Position numbers and translations under genes: made by a program. Positions 1 through 8,641 of a stretch of DNA of 43,437 nt are shown one piece after another (the first letter of the stretch is position 1; each line of letters begins with the position of its first letter). Location of the stretch: positions 1 to 43,437 of the forward strand of contig CALAZI010000011.1 in NCBI GenBank assembly GCA_937895955.1. The letters are read 5' to 3'. The notes under the pieces were generated by a model. It did no database searches. It saw only the letters and a list, made by a program, of their open reading frames with translations, and was not told where the DNA came from. Origin of the DNA: an uncultured Alphaproteobacteria bacterium (GTDB lineage Bacteria > Pseudomonadota > Alphaproteobacteria > Caulobacterales > Parvularculaceae).

Positions 1-854
1 GTTGACTCGCCAAGCAAATAGCCGCGCGGATCGCGATCGATTTCGCGCAGCACCTGATCGAGCGTCCTGAACAGCTGCCGCGCTTCCGCCACTGCGGGCC
101 CGACCTGCGCGAGCCCCTGATCGGTGAAGACGCGGATCGCTTCGCGGTTCTCCGCAAGCGTCGCCCGCAATTCGGCGACGAGCGCCTGCGTCTCTTTCAG
201 CGTTTCTTCCGGCGCGCCGCTCGCCAGCAGCGCGTCGAGACTCGCCGCAGCTTCAGACAGCTTTTTGGAAGTGACGGCGAAATTCTCGATCGTCGCGGCG
301 AGGTTTTCATCCTGCCCCGCAAGCGTGCCGGTCAGCGTATCGACGCTGGCGAGGATATTCGTGAAAGCCTGCGTATTCTCTTCTGACAACAGCCTGTTCG
401 CAGACGCGATGATCCGGTTGGATCCGGCGAGAATCTGCGCAATGCCGCCGGCGTCAGCCTCGATGCGCGGCACGCCGCGCGTCACCTCTTTCAACAGCGG
501 CTCGCCAGCGCTGCCGCCGACAAGCTGAATGATGGCGAGGCCGGTGAACCCGACAAGCTCAAGCTCGGCCTTGGTGTCCGTTTTGACGGGCGTATCGTCG
601 TCAATGCGGATGCGCGCGATGACGACGGAGGGATCGTCCGGAGCGATCGTCAGATCGCGCACCTCCCCCTTCTGAATGCCGTTGAAGCTGACGGCCGCGC
701 CGACCGAGAGGCCGGAGACGCGCTCGCGGAATATGACGTCGTATTCGTCGAAATCCTGTTTCGTCTGCGTCAGAAACAAAATGGCGAGAAACGCCGCGGC
801 GATGGCGATAAGCACCACCGAGCCGACAAACACATAACTGCCGCGCGTTTCCAT
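1..854 (-). CDS. mlaD: MlaD-family MCE lipid-transport protein, C-terminus beyond window
   Basis: This is the substrate-binding subunit of a Mla-type ABC system that moves phospholipids between the inner and outer membranes. The frame opens with METRGSYVFVGSV at an ATG three bases after the ATPase stop. One N-terminal membrane anchor (about residues 8-29) is followed by an MCE domain (about 36-115, with SVGAAVSFNGIQKGEVRDL and VGFTGLAIIQLVGG). After that comes a long alanine- and glutamate-rich helical region typical of MCE proteins. The frame is still open at base 1 (ending YLLGES), so the C-terminus is missing. It is third in the mlaE-mlaF-mlaD order. Family assignment is firm; lipid specificity cannot be read from sequence. 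Confidence 0.93.
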   Translation of the reverse strand, partial: METRGSYVFVGSVVLIAIAAAFLAILFLTQTKQDFDEYDVIFRERVSGLSVGAAVSFNGIQKGEVRDLTIAPDDPSVVIARIRIDDDTPVKTDTKAELELVGFTGLAIIQLVGGSAGEPLLKEVTRGVPRIEADAGGIAQILAGSNRIIASANRLLSEENTQAFTNILASVDTLTGTLAGQDENLAATIENFAVTSKKLSEAAASLDALLASGAPEETLKETQALVAELRATLAENREAIRVFTDQGLAQVGPAVAEARQLFRTLDQVLREIDRDPRGYLLGES

Positions 855-857
855 GCC

Positions 858-1670
858 TTAGTCTTTCTCCGCCGCAAAGCGGGCGCCGGTCTTCTTGGCC
901 TCCAGCGCAGCCCGGCCGCGGGGACCGGAAAAATACGCCTGTATCCAGGGGTGGTCGGACCGGCGAACCTCGTCAAGCGCGCCGATCGCAATCACCCTTT
1001 TCTCCGCCAGCACGGCGACCCGGTCGCAGGTCGCGTGCAGCGTATCGAGATCATGCGTCACCATAAACACCGTTAACCCTAAGGAATTCTTGAGGTTCAC
1101 GATCAGTTCATCGAAGTTTTCAGCGCCGATGGGATCAAGGCCTGCCGTCGGCTCGTCGAGAAAGACGATTTCCGGATCAAGCGCGATCGCTCGGGCGAGG
1201 CCGGCGCGCTTGTTCATCCCGCCGGAGAGCTGGGAGGGGAATTTTGCGCCCGCATCGGGGGGAAGACCGGACATCGAGATTTTCATCGCCGCAATATCGG
1301 CGGCGAGTTCGTGAGGCAGCTTCAGATGCTCGCGGATCGGCGCCATCACGTTCTGCGCAACCGTCAGCGAGGAGAAAAGCGCGCCGCCCTGGAACATGAC
1401 GCCCCAACGCTTTTCGATTTCGATCTGTTCCGCACGCGAGGATTCGTAATAGTTCTCGCCGAAAATTTTCACCGTGCCGGCGGAGGGCGTTTTAAGCCCG
1501 ATGATCGCCCGCATCAGGACGGATTTGCCGGACCCGGAACCGCCGACGACGCCGAGTATTTCGTTGCGCCGGATCGACAGGTCGAGACTGTCATGAATGA
1601 CGACGTCGCCGAACTGGGTGCGCAGCCCGTTCACTTCGATGACCAGTTCCTTTTTCGCAGGCTCTGTCAT
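858..1670 (-). CDS. mlaF: MlaF-family ABC transporter ATP-binding protein
   Basis: This cytoplasmic ATPase powers the Mla phospholipid transporter and pairs with the permease encoded just upstream. The 270-residue protein has a Walker A motif GGSGSGKS near residue 43, a Q-loop (MFQGGALFSSLTV) near 93, an ABC signature LSGGM near 148, and Walker B with DEPTAGLDP near 172, followed by a switch histidine in VTHDLDT. I chose the ATG at 1670 because it overlaps the permease stop (TGATG), which suggests translational coupling. A TTG one codon upstream is possible but less likely. The GGALFSSLTV segment is characteristic of the MlaF/MKL branch. Confidence 0.95.
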   Translation of the reverse strand: MTEPAKKELVIEVNGLRTQFGDVVIHDSLDLSIRRNEILGVVGGSGSGKSVLMRAIIGLKTPSAGTVKIFGENYYESSRAEQIEIEKRWGVMFQGGALFSSLTVAQNVMAPIREHLKLPHELAADIAAMKISMSGLPPDAGAKFPSQLSGGMNKRAGLARAIALDPEIVFLDEPTAGLDPIGAENFDELIVNLKNSLGLTVFMVTHDLDTLHATCDRVAVLAEKRVIAIGALDEVRRSDHPWIQAYFSGPRGRAALEAKKTGARFAAEKD

Positions 1671-2800
1671 CAAAAATCGATCTCCAGAAAGAACATGGCG
1701 AAAAAAGCGTCGAGAATGATGACGACGAAAAGCGACTGGACGACTGAGAGCGTCGTTCTTTGCCCCAGGCTTTCCGAGCTGCCGGCGACTTCCATGCCCT
1801 GATAGCAGCCGATAATCGCGATGACGAAGGCGAAGAACGGCGCCTTGATGAGGCCGACCCAGAAATTCGACAGCGCAATCGTCTCCTGCAGGCGCCCGAC
1901 GAAAAAGGCCGGCGAAATGTCCATCGCTGTCGCCGCAACGACGCCGCCGCCGATGACGCCCAGAACGGCGGCCATGAAAGCGAGTATCGGCATGAATATG
2001 ATGAGAGCGATCGCTCGCGGCAGCACCAGCACCTCGATCGGATCGAGGCCGAGCGCGCGCAAGGCGTCGATCTCCTCACGAATTTTCATCGTGCCGATCG
2101 CCGCTGTGAACGCGCTGCCGGACCGGCCGGCGACGAGAATGGCGGAAAGAAGAACGCCGAATTCGCGCAGCACCGAGATGCCGACGAGTTCGACGGTGAA
2201 AACTTCCGCATTGAAGAGGCGCAGGATTTTCGCGCCCATGAAGGCGACGACGGCGCCGATGAGAAACGACATCAGGCCGACGATCGGCATGGCGTCGATT
2301 CCCGCCTCTTCCATATGGTGTATGATCGATGTCATGCGTAGGCGCTTCGGGTGGCGCAGAACACGCATCAGCGTCGTGAGCGTCTGGCCGATGAAATTCA
2401 GAATTTCGATCGAAACATAATATCCTTCGATCAGAGCGCGGCCGAACCTGTTCACCATCATCATGAAGGCATTTCGCGCCGCAGGCTCGACCTCGCACGG
2501 ATTGACATGCGGGCGAACATTTTCGAGCAATTGCCGATGCGCCTCACTGGCGCCGACAATCGATGAGCGCCCGGTCCGCTGACCGCAGGCGGCGATGATC
2601 CGCTCGAACACCATCGCGCCAGCGGTGTCGAGGCGCTTTACGCCGGAAATGTCGATAACGATATCCCGCCCGACGCTGTCGTCTTCAAAGGCGCGCAGAT
2701 CGGCGTCGATGGCGCCGAGATGGCGCGCCAGCCAGTCGCCGGTCGCGACCAGCCGGAGCAGTCCGCCCTTCAGATCCGTGGAATACGCAGCCGGCTCCAT
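1670..2800 (-). CDS. mlaE: MlaE-family permease with N-terminal STAS domain
   Basis: This is the inner-membrane permease of a Mla-type lipid transporter. The 376-residue protein starts with a STAS-like domain (about residues 1-105; IDISGVKRLDTAGAMVFERI matches the strand-helix pattern). The MlaE domain (about 125-376) follows, with several membrane helices and the conserved ELVGISVLREFGVLL and AGRSGSAFTAAIGTMKIREEIDAL segments. In E. coli the STAS protein MlaB is separate; here it is fused, as is common in alphaproteobacteria. It is the first gene of the mlaE-mlaF-mlaD run, so its promoter should lie in 2801-2957, shared with the divergent CHASE2 gene. Confidence 0.95.
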   Translation of the reverse strand: MEPAAYSTDLKGGLLRLVATGDWLARHLGAIDADLRAFEDDSVGRDIVIDISGVKRLDTAGAMVFERIIAACGQRTGRSSIVGASEAHRQLLENVRPHVNPCEVEPAARNAFMMMVNRFGRALIEGYYVSIEILNFIGQTLTTLMRVLRHPKRLRMTSIIHHMEEAGIDAMPIVGLMSFLIGAVVAFMGAKILRLFNAEVFTVELVGISVLREFGVLLSAILVAGRSGSAFTAAIGTMKIREEIDALRALGLDPIEVLVLPRAIALIIFMPILAFMAAVLGVIGGGVVAATAMDISPAFFVGRLQETIALSNFWVGLIKAPFFAFVIAIIGCYQGMEVAGSSESLGQRTTLSVVQSLFVVIILDAFFAMFFLEIDF

Positions 2801-2957
2801 TCCGCCTCGTGAAGAATTTGGTTAACGGAGCGTTTACGGCGCACCGTTTGCATTGAGATCGCATAGCGCAGGATGATAAATTCATCCTGAAATATGGTGA
2901 ACGGGCGTTAATTCCGCGCTGATCGCCGCATAATTTTTGAGTTTTGGAGCAGGCTGG

Positions 2958-5207
2958 GTGACTAGGACGGGTTTTGCGGCGAATTTACGCTGGCTTGGGG
3001 CGCTGCCCCTGCTGGCGATGATCGGCGTTATGGCCGCAATCGCCGTCACGACGCTGGCGAATGCGGATTCGCGAACCGGCGGGGCGCGCGAAAGGCTGTT
3101 CGATCTCTACCAGCGGCTGTTTCCGGCCGCCGCCCCCGCGGCCGCGCCGTTCCATATCCTCGAGATCGATCAGGAAAGCATCGACAAGATCGGCCCCTGG
3201 CCGTGGCCGCGTTCACTGATCGGCGAGATTGTGACGGCGAGCGCCGAGGCCGGCGCGAAGGGCGTCATCTATCTCGAAGGGGTCGATCGGGCCGACCCCT
3301 TATCGCCCGAGACGATCGGGGATTTCTGGCTCGCCGGCGCGCGCGATGAACGCCTGGCGCAGGAACTGGCGTTGCTGCCGAGCACCGACCTCATGCTCGC
3401 GCGGGCGATGGCTGAAACCAGCGGCGCCGTCGCAATCGACAGCGCTGCGGCGCCGCGCGCCTTTTCACGCCTTACGCTGGAACGCGGAGACGCGGCCGCT
3501 GCGCGAACCGTTTCAACGCAAACCGGATCGCAATTTTTCGGTCTTCCGGCGGCGCGTCTCGTCGCCCCCCTCAATGCGGACCTCGCCGCCGCCGCGCCGC
3601 TCACCGTCGCGGCGCTGCCGACAGACAGCGACGGGGCGGTCCGCATGGCGCCGTTGCTTTGGGCCGCCAACGGCCGGATCGCACCCTTGTCAGCGCTTGA
3701 AGCCGCGCGCATCGCCCTTGGCGCAAATACGATCGAAATCATCCCTAACGCGACCGCCGTCACGGCGGTCGGCCAGTCGCCGGCCGCCGTTCGCGTTGGC
3801 GGCGTAGATCTCGAGATTACCGAACTCAGCGCGACGCGCATCTACTTTCCGCGCCGCGTCGAAACGCCGACGACGCCGGCCTGGAAAGCGCTGACCGAGG
3901 TTTCCTCTCTCGGCCAGCTGTCCGGCAAGGTTGTCTTTGTCGGCCTAGACCGCGTCGCCGGCCAATCGATCAAGACGGCGCGCGGCGAGATGTCGCCGGC
4001 CGAAGCGCACGCCCTCATCGCCGGCCAGATCGTCGCCGGCGAGGCCGCCAGACGGCCGGGCTGGGTCGGCTATGTCGAGGCGCTCGCCGTCATGCTGCTC
4101 GGCGCCGGCGCAATCATGTGGTCGCAAAGGCTGGAATTCTGGAAAGCGGTCGGCGTTGCGGCGGGCGTCGCGCTCGCGCTCTTCCTCGGATCGATGGCGA
4201 TTTTCGCCGGCGGCAAATTGCTGATCGATCCGATTGCGCCCTCGCTTGCGCTCTTCCTCGGCGCCTTCACCGTCGCCGGCGGGCGTTCGCTGGGCGGCGC
4301 CTTGAAGGACGACAGCGTGCGCGGCGCTTTCAAGGGCGCCTTGCCGGAAACGACGATGCGGCGCGTTCGCGAGGCGGGATCGGCGGAAGTGCTTGAAGGT
4401 TCGTTGAGGCCGGTCACTATCCTCGCCTGCGAACTCAGCCTCCTGGAAGACGATATCGAACGCCTCGCCGATACGCCGGGCGAGGTGACGAATCTCATCG
4501 CGCTTGGCTGCGTTCATCTCAAAAAAGCGATCATCGAAACCGGCGGCGCGGCCGATCAGGCGGAAGGCGGCCGCGTGCTCGCCTATTTCAACGCGCCGCT
4601 CGAAAACGCCGATCACCTTCGCGACGCCTGTTCGGCGGCGCTGCGACTTATTGAGAGCATGGACAAGATCAATACTGAAATTGAAAACTCGCCGCGCCTG
4701 CGCAATGTGCAATTGCGACTGGCGATCGGCGTCGCCAGCGGCGAATGTTTCGTCGGCCCGATGGGGCACGGCCGCAACAACCGTTATTCAGCCGTCGGCA
4801 AGCCGGTGGAGCTCGCCTCTTTTCTGAGCCGGCAAGCCCAGATTTACGGACCGGCGATCATTTGCGACGAGACCGTTCATCGCAAGACGAATCACAATTT
4901 CGCATTCCTGGAACTCGATCGCTTGAAGGAATTGGGCGCGGAACGGCCGTTCAACATCTACGCGCTGGTCGGCAATCCGTTCATCAAGTCGAGCAAGGGC
5001 TTTCGAGCGCTTGAAGAGGCGCATCGCGACATGCTCGCATCCTATCGAAACGGAGACTGGCTCTCGGCGCGCGCTCACCTCGCCAAGGCGCGCCAATCGC
5101 CGGGCGCGAAGATCGCGCTTTTCGATCTTTACGACGAACGCATCAAATTGAAGCTTAATGAAGACGCGCCTGAAAGTTGGGACGGCGCGCAGATTGTCAC
5201 GATCTGA
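2958..5207 (+). CDS. CHASE2-domain protein with degenerate class III cyclase domain
   Basis: The N-terminus has one membrane helix, then a large extracytoplasmic CHASE2 sensor (about residues 60-350, including ILEIDQESIDKIGPWPWPR). Two or three further helices (about 370-440) precede a cytoplasmic class III nucleotide cyclase fold (about 485-690). The fold is recognisable, but key positions differ from active cyclases. The first metal aspartate is glutamate (VTILACEL), the second is glycine (GGRVLAYFNAP), and the usual GDxVNLAxR motif reads GKPVELASF, losing the catalytic asparagine and arginine. I prefer the GTG at 2958, which has GGAG eight bases upstream, over the TTG at 2937 with no visible ribosome binding site. 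It is probably a signalling protein without cyclase activity. Confidence 0.85.
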   Translation: MTRTGFAANLRWLGALPLLAMIGVMAAIAVTTLANADSRTGGARERLFDLYQRLFPAAAPAAAPFHILEIDQESIDKIGPWPWPRSLIGEIVTASAEAGAKGVIYLEGVDRADPLSPETIGDFWLAGARDERLAQELALLPSTDLMLARAMAETSGAVAIDSAAAPRAFSRLTLERGDAAAARTVSTQTGSQFFGLPAARLVAPLNADLAAAAPLTVAALPTDSDGAVRMAPLLWAANGRIAPLSALEAARIALGANTIEIIPNATAVTAVGQSPAAVRVGGVDLEITELSATRIYFPRRVETPTTPAWKALTEVSSLGQLSGKVVFVGLDRVAGQSIKTARGEMSPAEAHALIAGQIVAGEAARRPGWVGYVEALAVMLLGAGAIMWSQRLEFWKAVGVAAGVALALFLGSMAIFAGGKLLIDPIAPSLALFLGAFTVAGGRSLGGALKDDSVRGAFKGALPETTMRRVREAGSAEVLEGSLRPVTILACELSLLEDDIERLADTPGEVTNLIALGCVHLKKAIIETGGAADQAEGGRVLAYFNAPLENADHLRDACSAALRLIESMDKINTEIENSPRLRNVQLRLAIGVASGECFVGPMGHGRNNRYSAVGKPVELASFLSRQAQIYGPAIICDETVHRKTNHNFAFLELDRLKELGAERPFNIYALVGNPFIKSSKGFRALEEAHRDMLASYRNGDWLSARAHLAKARQSPGAKIALFDLYDERIKLKLNEDAPESWDGAQIVTI

Positions 5208-5220
5208 TTGGTCGAGAGCG

Positions 5221-5856
5221 CTAGCGTCCGCCGGCGCCGAGCGCAGCCGCTTCCTTCGAGCCCGCATAATTGTGCGCACGCCGCTTCATCGCGCTCGCCG
5301 CAAGACGATCGGCCGCAACGCCGAGATCCTTGATCGCATCGTCAAAGTCGGTTTTCAACTGATCGATGACGGCGTCATCGCCGTCGATTTTCTTCAGCGC
5401 GGAAACGTAAATCGACCGCGTTTCGCGAAGATCGCCGATCGCGTCTTCCAGAAGCGCGACGTCGGAAAGCCGGGGGTTCTCCGCTTCGCAGGCGGAATCC
5501 GCAGCTGATTTGAGCGCGGCGGCGGCGGAAAGATGCCGGGAAGCATCCGACATGATGGCGCGTTCCGGATCAGCGCTTTCGCCTATTTTGACGAGATAGG
5601 CCTCAATCGCGTCGTCACGCGAAATTTTCTCACCCGCCTCGCCCGCAAGGCGATCGGCAAGCGATGACGAGGAAGGTTTCGGCCAGGGCGAGGAGGCGAC
5701 TTCGGCGGCGGCGGCGATCAGCGCCTGACGATCGGCGGCGTCGATCGGGCTTTCGGCGGCGGATGTCTTGATGACCGTTGAGCAGGCTGAGACAGCGAGG
5801 CTGGCGGCGACAGCCGCACCAACGCCAAACGCCCGACGGACACCCAAACTCGTCAA
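5221..5856 (-). CDS. Putative lipoprotein of unknown function
   Basis: I do not recognise this protein. It begins with a basic n-region (TSLGVRR), a hydrophobic stretch and a lipobox LAVSAC, so it should be lipidated at that cysteine and held in the cell envelope. The remaining ~185 residues are alanine-rich, charged and predicted helical, with no familiar motif. I prefer the TTG at 5856 because GGGAG lies nine bases upstream. A longer TTG start at 5877 would put that site inside the gene. It ends 13 bases from the CHASE2 gene in tail-to-tail orientation and is divergent from pip. Confidence 0.7.
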   Translation of the reverse strand: MTSLGVRRAFGVGAAVAASLAVSACSTVIKTSAAESPIDAADRQALIAAAAEVASSPWPKPSSSSLADRLAGEAGEKISRDDAIEAYLVKIGESADPERAIMSDASRHLSAAAALKSAADSACEAENPRLSDVALLEDAIGDLRETRSIYVSALKKIDGDDAVIDQLKTDFDDAIKDLGVAADRLAASAMKRRAHNYAGSKEAAALGAGGR

Positions 5857-6026
5857 CGCGCCAAACTCCCAACACAACCCAACGCAAGCAACGCTGCGGC
5901 GGCCGCAATTTCAGGGGCGAAGCCCGCCTTGATCACGGATTTCCATCCGGTCGATGCGCTTCGTCGTCTTGATTGTCCGCCCTCGGCCCCGTTAGGAGAT
6001 AACACAAACATTGATAATGAGTCAGC

Positions 6027-6989
6027 ATGAAAATGACCGAGCGTCGCGACCTCTACCCCGCCATAGAGCCTTTTGAGACCGGCCGGCTCAAAGTCTCCGA
6101 CCTTCATGAAATTTACTATGAAGTCTCGGGCAATCCGTCCGGCAAACCCGCTGTCGTATGCCATGGCGGTCCCGGGGGCGGGACGACGCCGTCGATGCGA
6201 CGCTATTTCAACCCCTCGAAATATCGGATTGTCCTTTTCGATCAGCGCGGCTGCGGGAAGTCGACGCCGAACGCCGAACTCAATGGCAATACGACGTGGG
6301 ATCTTGTCGCCGACATGGAGAAATTGCGGCGACATTTGGATGTCGAAAAATGGCTGGTGTTCGGCGGGTCATGGGGATCGACGCTCGCTCTCGCCTATGC
6401 GCAGGCCAATCCAGAGCGGGTGACCGAACTCGTTCTGCGCGGCATCTTCATGCTGAGGCGCGAAGAGCTTCTCTGGTTTTACCAGGAAGGCGCAAGCTGG
6501 ATGTTTCCGGACGCCTGGGAGCATTATCTTGAGCCGATCCCGCCGGCTGAGCGCGATGATCTGATGGCCGCCTATCACCGTCGCCTGACCGGCGGCGACG
6601 CGGCTGAAAAATTACGGGCCGCCAAAGCCTGGAGCGCATGGGAGGGCGGAACCGTTTCCCTGACGCCGTCGCAGGAACGCATCGACAGCTTCTCGGCCGA
6701 CGCTTTCGCCGTCGCCTTCGCGCGGATCGAGTGCCATTATTTCGTCAATGGCGGCTTTTTCCGACAGGACGATCAGCTCCTCGCCGACATCGACAAGATA
6801 AGGGACGTTCCGGGCGTCATCGTGCAGGGGCGTTACGACGTCGTGACGCCGATGAAAAGCGCCTGGGATCTGCACAAGGCCTGGCCGGAAGCGCGCTTCA
6901 TCCTTGTCGGCGACGCCGGCCACGCCGCCAGCGAGCCCGGCATCATCGAAGCCCTCGTTGAGGCGACGGACGCTTTCGCAGATCATTAA
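6027..6989 (+). CDS. pip: Proline iminopeptidase (alpha/beta hydrolase)
   Basis: This cytoplasmic serine peptidase of family S33 removes N-terminal proline from peptides. The 320-residue length is typical. Visible features are the HGGPGGG oxyanion-hole motif (near residue 47), DQRGCGKS, the nucleophile elbow GGSWGS (serine near 113), the acid in GRYDVVTP, and the histidine in GDAGHAASE. The start ATG has no strong ribosome binding site, and an alternative ATG lies two codons downstream. It stands alone, divergent from the lipoprotein gene. A CtrA-like box overlaps its stop codon. Confidence 0.95.
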   Translation: MKMTERRDLYPAIEPFETGRLKVSDLHEIYYEVSGNPSGKPAVVCHGGPGGGTTPSMRRYFNPSKYRIVLFDQRGCGKSTPNAELNGNTTWDLVADMEKLRRHLDVEKWLVFGGSWGSTLALAYAQANPERVTELVLRGIFMLRREELLWFYQEGASWMFPDAWEHYLEPIPPAERDDLMAAYHRRLTGGDAAEKLRAAKAWSAWEGGTVSLTPSQERIDSFSADAFAVAFARIECHYFVNGGFFRQDDQLLADIDKIRDVPGVIVQGRYDVVTPMKSAWDLHKAWPEARFILVGDAGHAASEPGIIEALVEATDAFADH

Positions 6990-7000
6990 CGCCGCGTTAA
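6986..7000. promoter_or_regulatory. Candidate CtrA binding box upstream of the Hpt gene
   Basis: The sequence TTAACGCCGCGTTAA is a perfect match to the TTAA-N7-TTAA core recognised by the alphaproteobacterial response regulator CtrA. It overlaps the pip stop codon and lies about 110 bases before the Hpt gene start. I found no other full match by eye in the window. The same bases could instead form a 7-bp stem (6990-6996 with 7015-7021), which I consider a weaker reading. Actual binding is an inference. Confidence 0.45.
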
Positions 7001-7111
7001 AGATTAGAGCGACTCGCGGCGAGAAAATTTTAACGAATGGCGTAGCATTCTTGGCGACTGTCGGCGGGTGACCGCGGCCTGTGTGTCTGCTTTCAAAGGT
7101 GCGCACTGACT

Positions 7112-7471
7112 TTGCCAAGTAACGCTGAACAACTGGTCGATTTCTCGCAGATCGACGCCTTACTGAAGGCCGCCGGCCGCGACGGCGTGCAGGACATCCT
7201 CAATGCTTTCTGGCGATCCACCGACCAGCTCGCCGAACGACTGGCGCTGCAGATTGAGGCCGGCGAACTCAACGATGCGGCGCGCTCAGCGCACGCCATC
7301 AAGGGATCGGCGGCGAATGTCGGCGCCTCGTCGCTCGCTATGAGCGCGCGTTCGGTTGAGACCTATTGCCGCGAAAATAACGCGCGCGACGCCAAGGATG
7401 CGCTCTCCATCATGACTGTCGCCTACGCCAATACGCGCGCCATGATTTCAGCGCGCCTCGAAGCGGCCTGA
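7112..7471 (+). CDS. Hpt-domain histidine phosphotransfer protein
   Basis: This small 119-residue protein consists almost entirely of one Hpt four-helix domain. The phosphoacceptor histidine is H61 in AHAIKGSAANVGA, which matches the HxxKGxxxxxG pattern. Such proteins relay phosphate between hybrid histidine kinases and response regulators in the cytoplasm. The start is a TTG with AAAGGTG about ten bases upstream. It is monocistronic, lying between pip and the convergent rodA gene. A perfect CtrA-type box lies upstream, suggesting cell-cycle control. The cognate kinase and regulator are not in the window. Confidence 0.88.
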   Translation: MPSNAEQLVDFSQIDALLKAAGRDGVQDILNAFWRSTDQLAERLALQIEAGELNDAARSAHAIKGSAANVGASSLAMSARSVETYCRENNARDAKDALSIMTVAYANTRAMISARLEAA

Positions 7472-7500
7472 CTACAACGCTTTCCGGCGAGACTCTCCGG

Positions 7501-8637
7501 CTAGAACGATGCGCCGTCCGGATCGCGACTGAGATGCGCGCTCATGACGATTCCAAAGCCCGCCATAATGGTCAGCATTACGGTGCCGCCATAGGAAACG
7601 AGCGGCAGCGGCACGCCGACCACGGGAGCGAGCCCCATCACCATGCCGGCGTTGATGAGCACGTAAAGGCCGAAGGTGACGCAGATGCCGAGCGCGGCCA
7701 GTCGCGCAAAATGCGACCGCGCGCGAAGGGCGATGTTCATGCCGGTCATGATGACGGCGAAGTACAGAAGCAAAAGACCGATCGCGCCGACAAAGCCGAA
7801 CTCTTCGCCGAAAATCGTGAAAATGAAATCGGTCTGCATTTCAGGGAGAAAATTGAGCTCGCGCTGCGTGCCCATCATATATCCCTTGCCGACAAGCCCG
7901 CCTGACCCCAGCCCTATCTTCGACTGCAGCAGGTGATAGCCGGCGCCGAGCGGATCGGAATCCGGATCGAGAAAAGTGAAAATCCGCTTCAGTTGATAAT
8001 CATGCAGGATGCCAAACCGGAAAGCCGCGATCGCGCCGCCGACCGCCGCAACCCCGCCGAGAAAGATCAACCGCCAGCTAAGACCTGCAAGCACCATGAT
8101 CGCCGCGCCCGTCGCTCCGATCATGATCGCCGTTCCGAGGTCCGGCTGAAGGAAGACAAGTCCGACCGGTGCGCCGATCATCACCAGCGGCGGGGCGAGA
8201 TAGAGAATGTGCGAAACCTGTTCGGCGCGGATGCCGTGATAAAATCGGGCAAGCGCCAGAACGATTCCGATCTTCATCATCTCGGAAGGCTGAAACTGCA
8301 TAGGACCGAGATCGATCCAACGGCGCGCGCCCATATTGACGTCGCCGATAAAGGGAACGAGGGCGAGCGCAATCAGCGCGACAAAGTAGATGGGATAAGC
8401 GAGCGCCAGCCAATAGCGGATCGCAATAAAGCCCATCGCGATCATGACGCCAAGAGAAACGGCGAAGCGAAACGCATGCGTGCCGGCCCAGGGCGACCAT
8501 GAACCGCCGCCGACGGAGTAGAGCGTGACGACGCCGGCGCCGGCGATGAGGCTGAGCATGATGATCAGCGGCCAGTGCAGCCGGCCGATCTGGTCCTGAA
8601 GGCCGCGACGGGGGCCGGGAAGAATAATCGACGCCAT
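7501..8637 (-). CDS. rodA: RodA peptidoglycan glycosyltransferase (SEDS family)
   Basis: This integral membrane SEDS glycosyltransferase polymerises lateral-wall peptidoglycan together with PBP2. The 378-residue protein has about ten hydrophobic helices. It carries the SEDS hallmarks, including LQPDLGTAIMIGATGAAIM with the conserved catalytic-region aspartate, the long periplasmic segment with GKGYMMGTQRELNFLPE, QTDFIFTIFGEEFGFVG, and the terminal PLPLVSYGGTVMLTIMAGFGI. It is the last gene of mreB-mreC-mreD-mrdA-rodA, and its ATG is four bases after the mrdA stop, consistent with cotranscription. Confidence 0.97.
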   Translation of the reverse strand: MASIILPGPRRGLQDQIGRLHWPLIIMLSLIAGAGVVTLYSVGGGSWSPWAGTHAFRFAVSLGVMIAMGFIAIRYWLALAYPIYFVALIALALVPFIGDVNMGARRWIDLGPMQFQPSEMMKIGIVLALARFYHGIRAEQVSHILYLAPPLVMIGAPVGLVFLQPDLGTAIMIGATGAAIMVLAGLSWRLIFLGGVAAVGGAIAAFRFGILHDYQLKRIFTFLDPDSDPLGAGYHLLQSKIGLGSGGLVGKGYMMGTQRELNFLPEMQTDFIFTIFGEEFGFVGAIGLLLLYFAVIMTGMNIALRARSHFARLAALGICVTFGLYVLINAGMVMGLAPVVGVPLPLVSYGGTVMLTIMAGFGIVMSAHLSRDPDGASF

Positions 8638-8641
8638 CGCC

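Noticed and set aside
6990..7021. 7-bp stem read as a pip terminator
   Set aside because: The loop is 18 bases and the tail is not U-rich. The same bases fit a CtrA box better.
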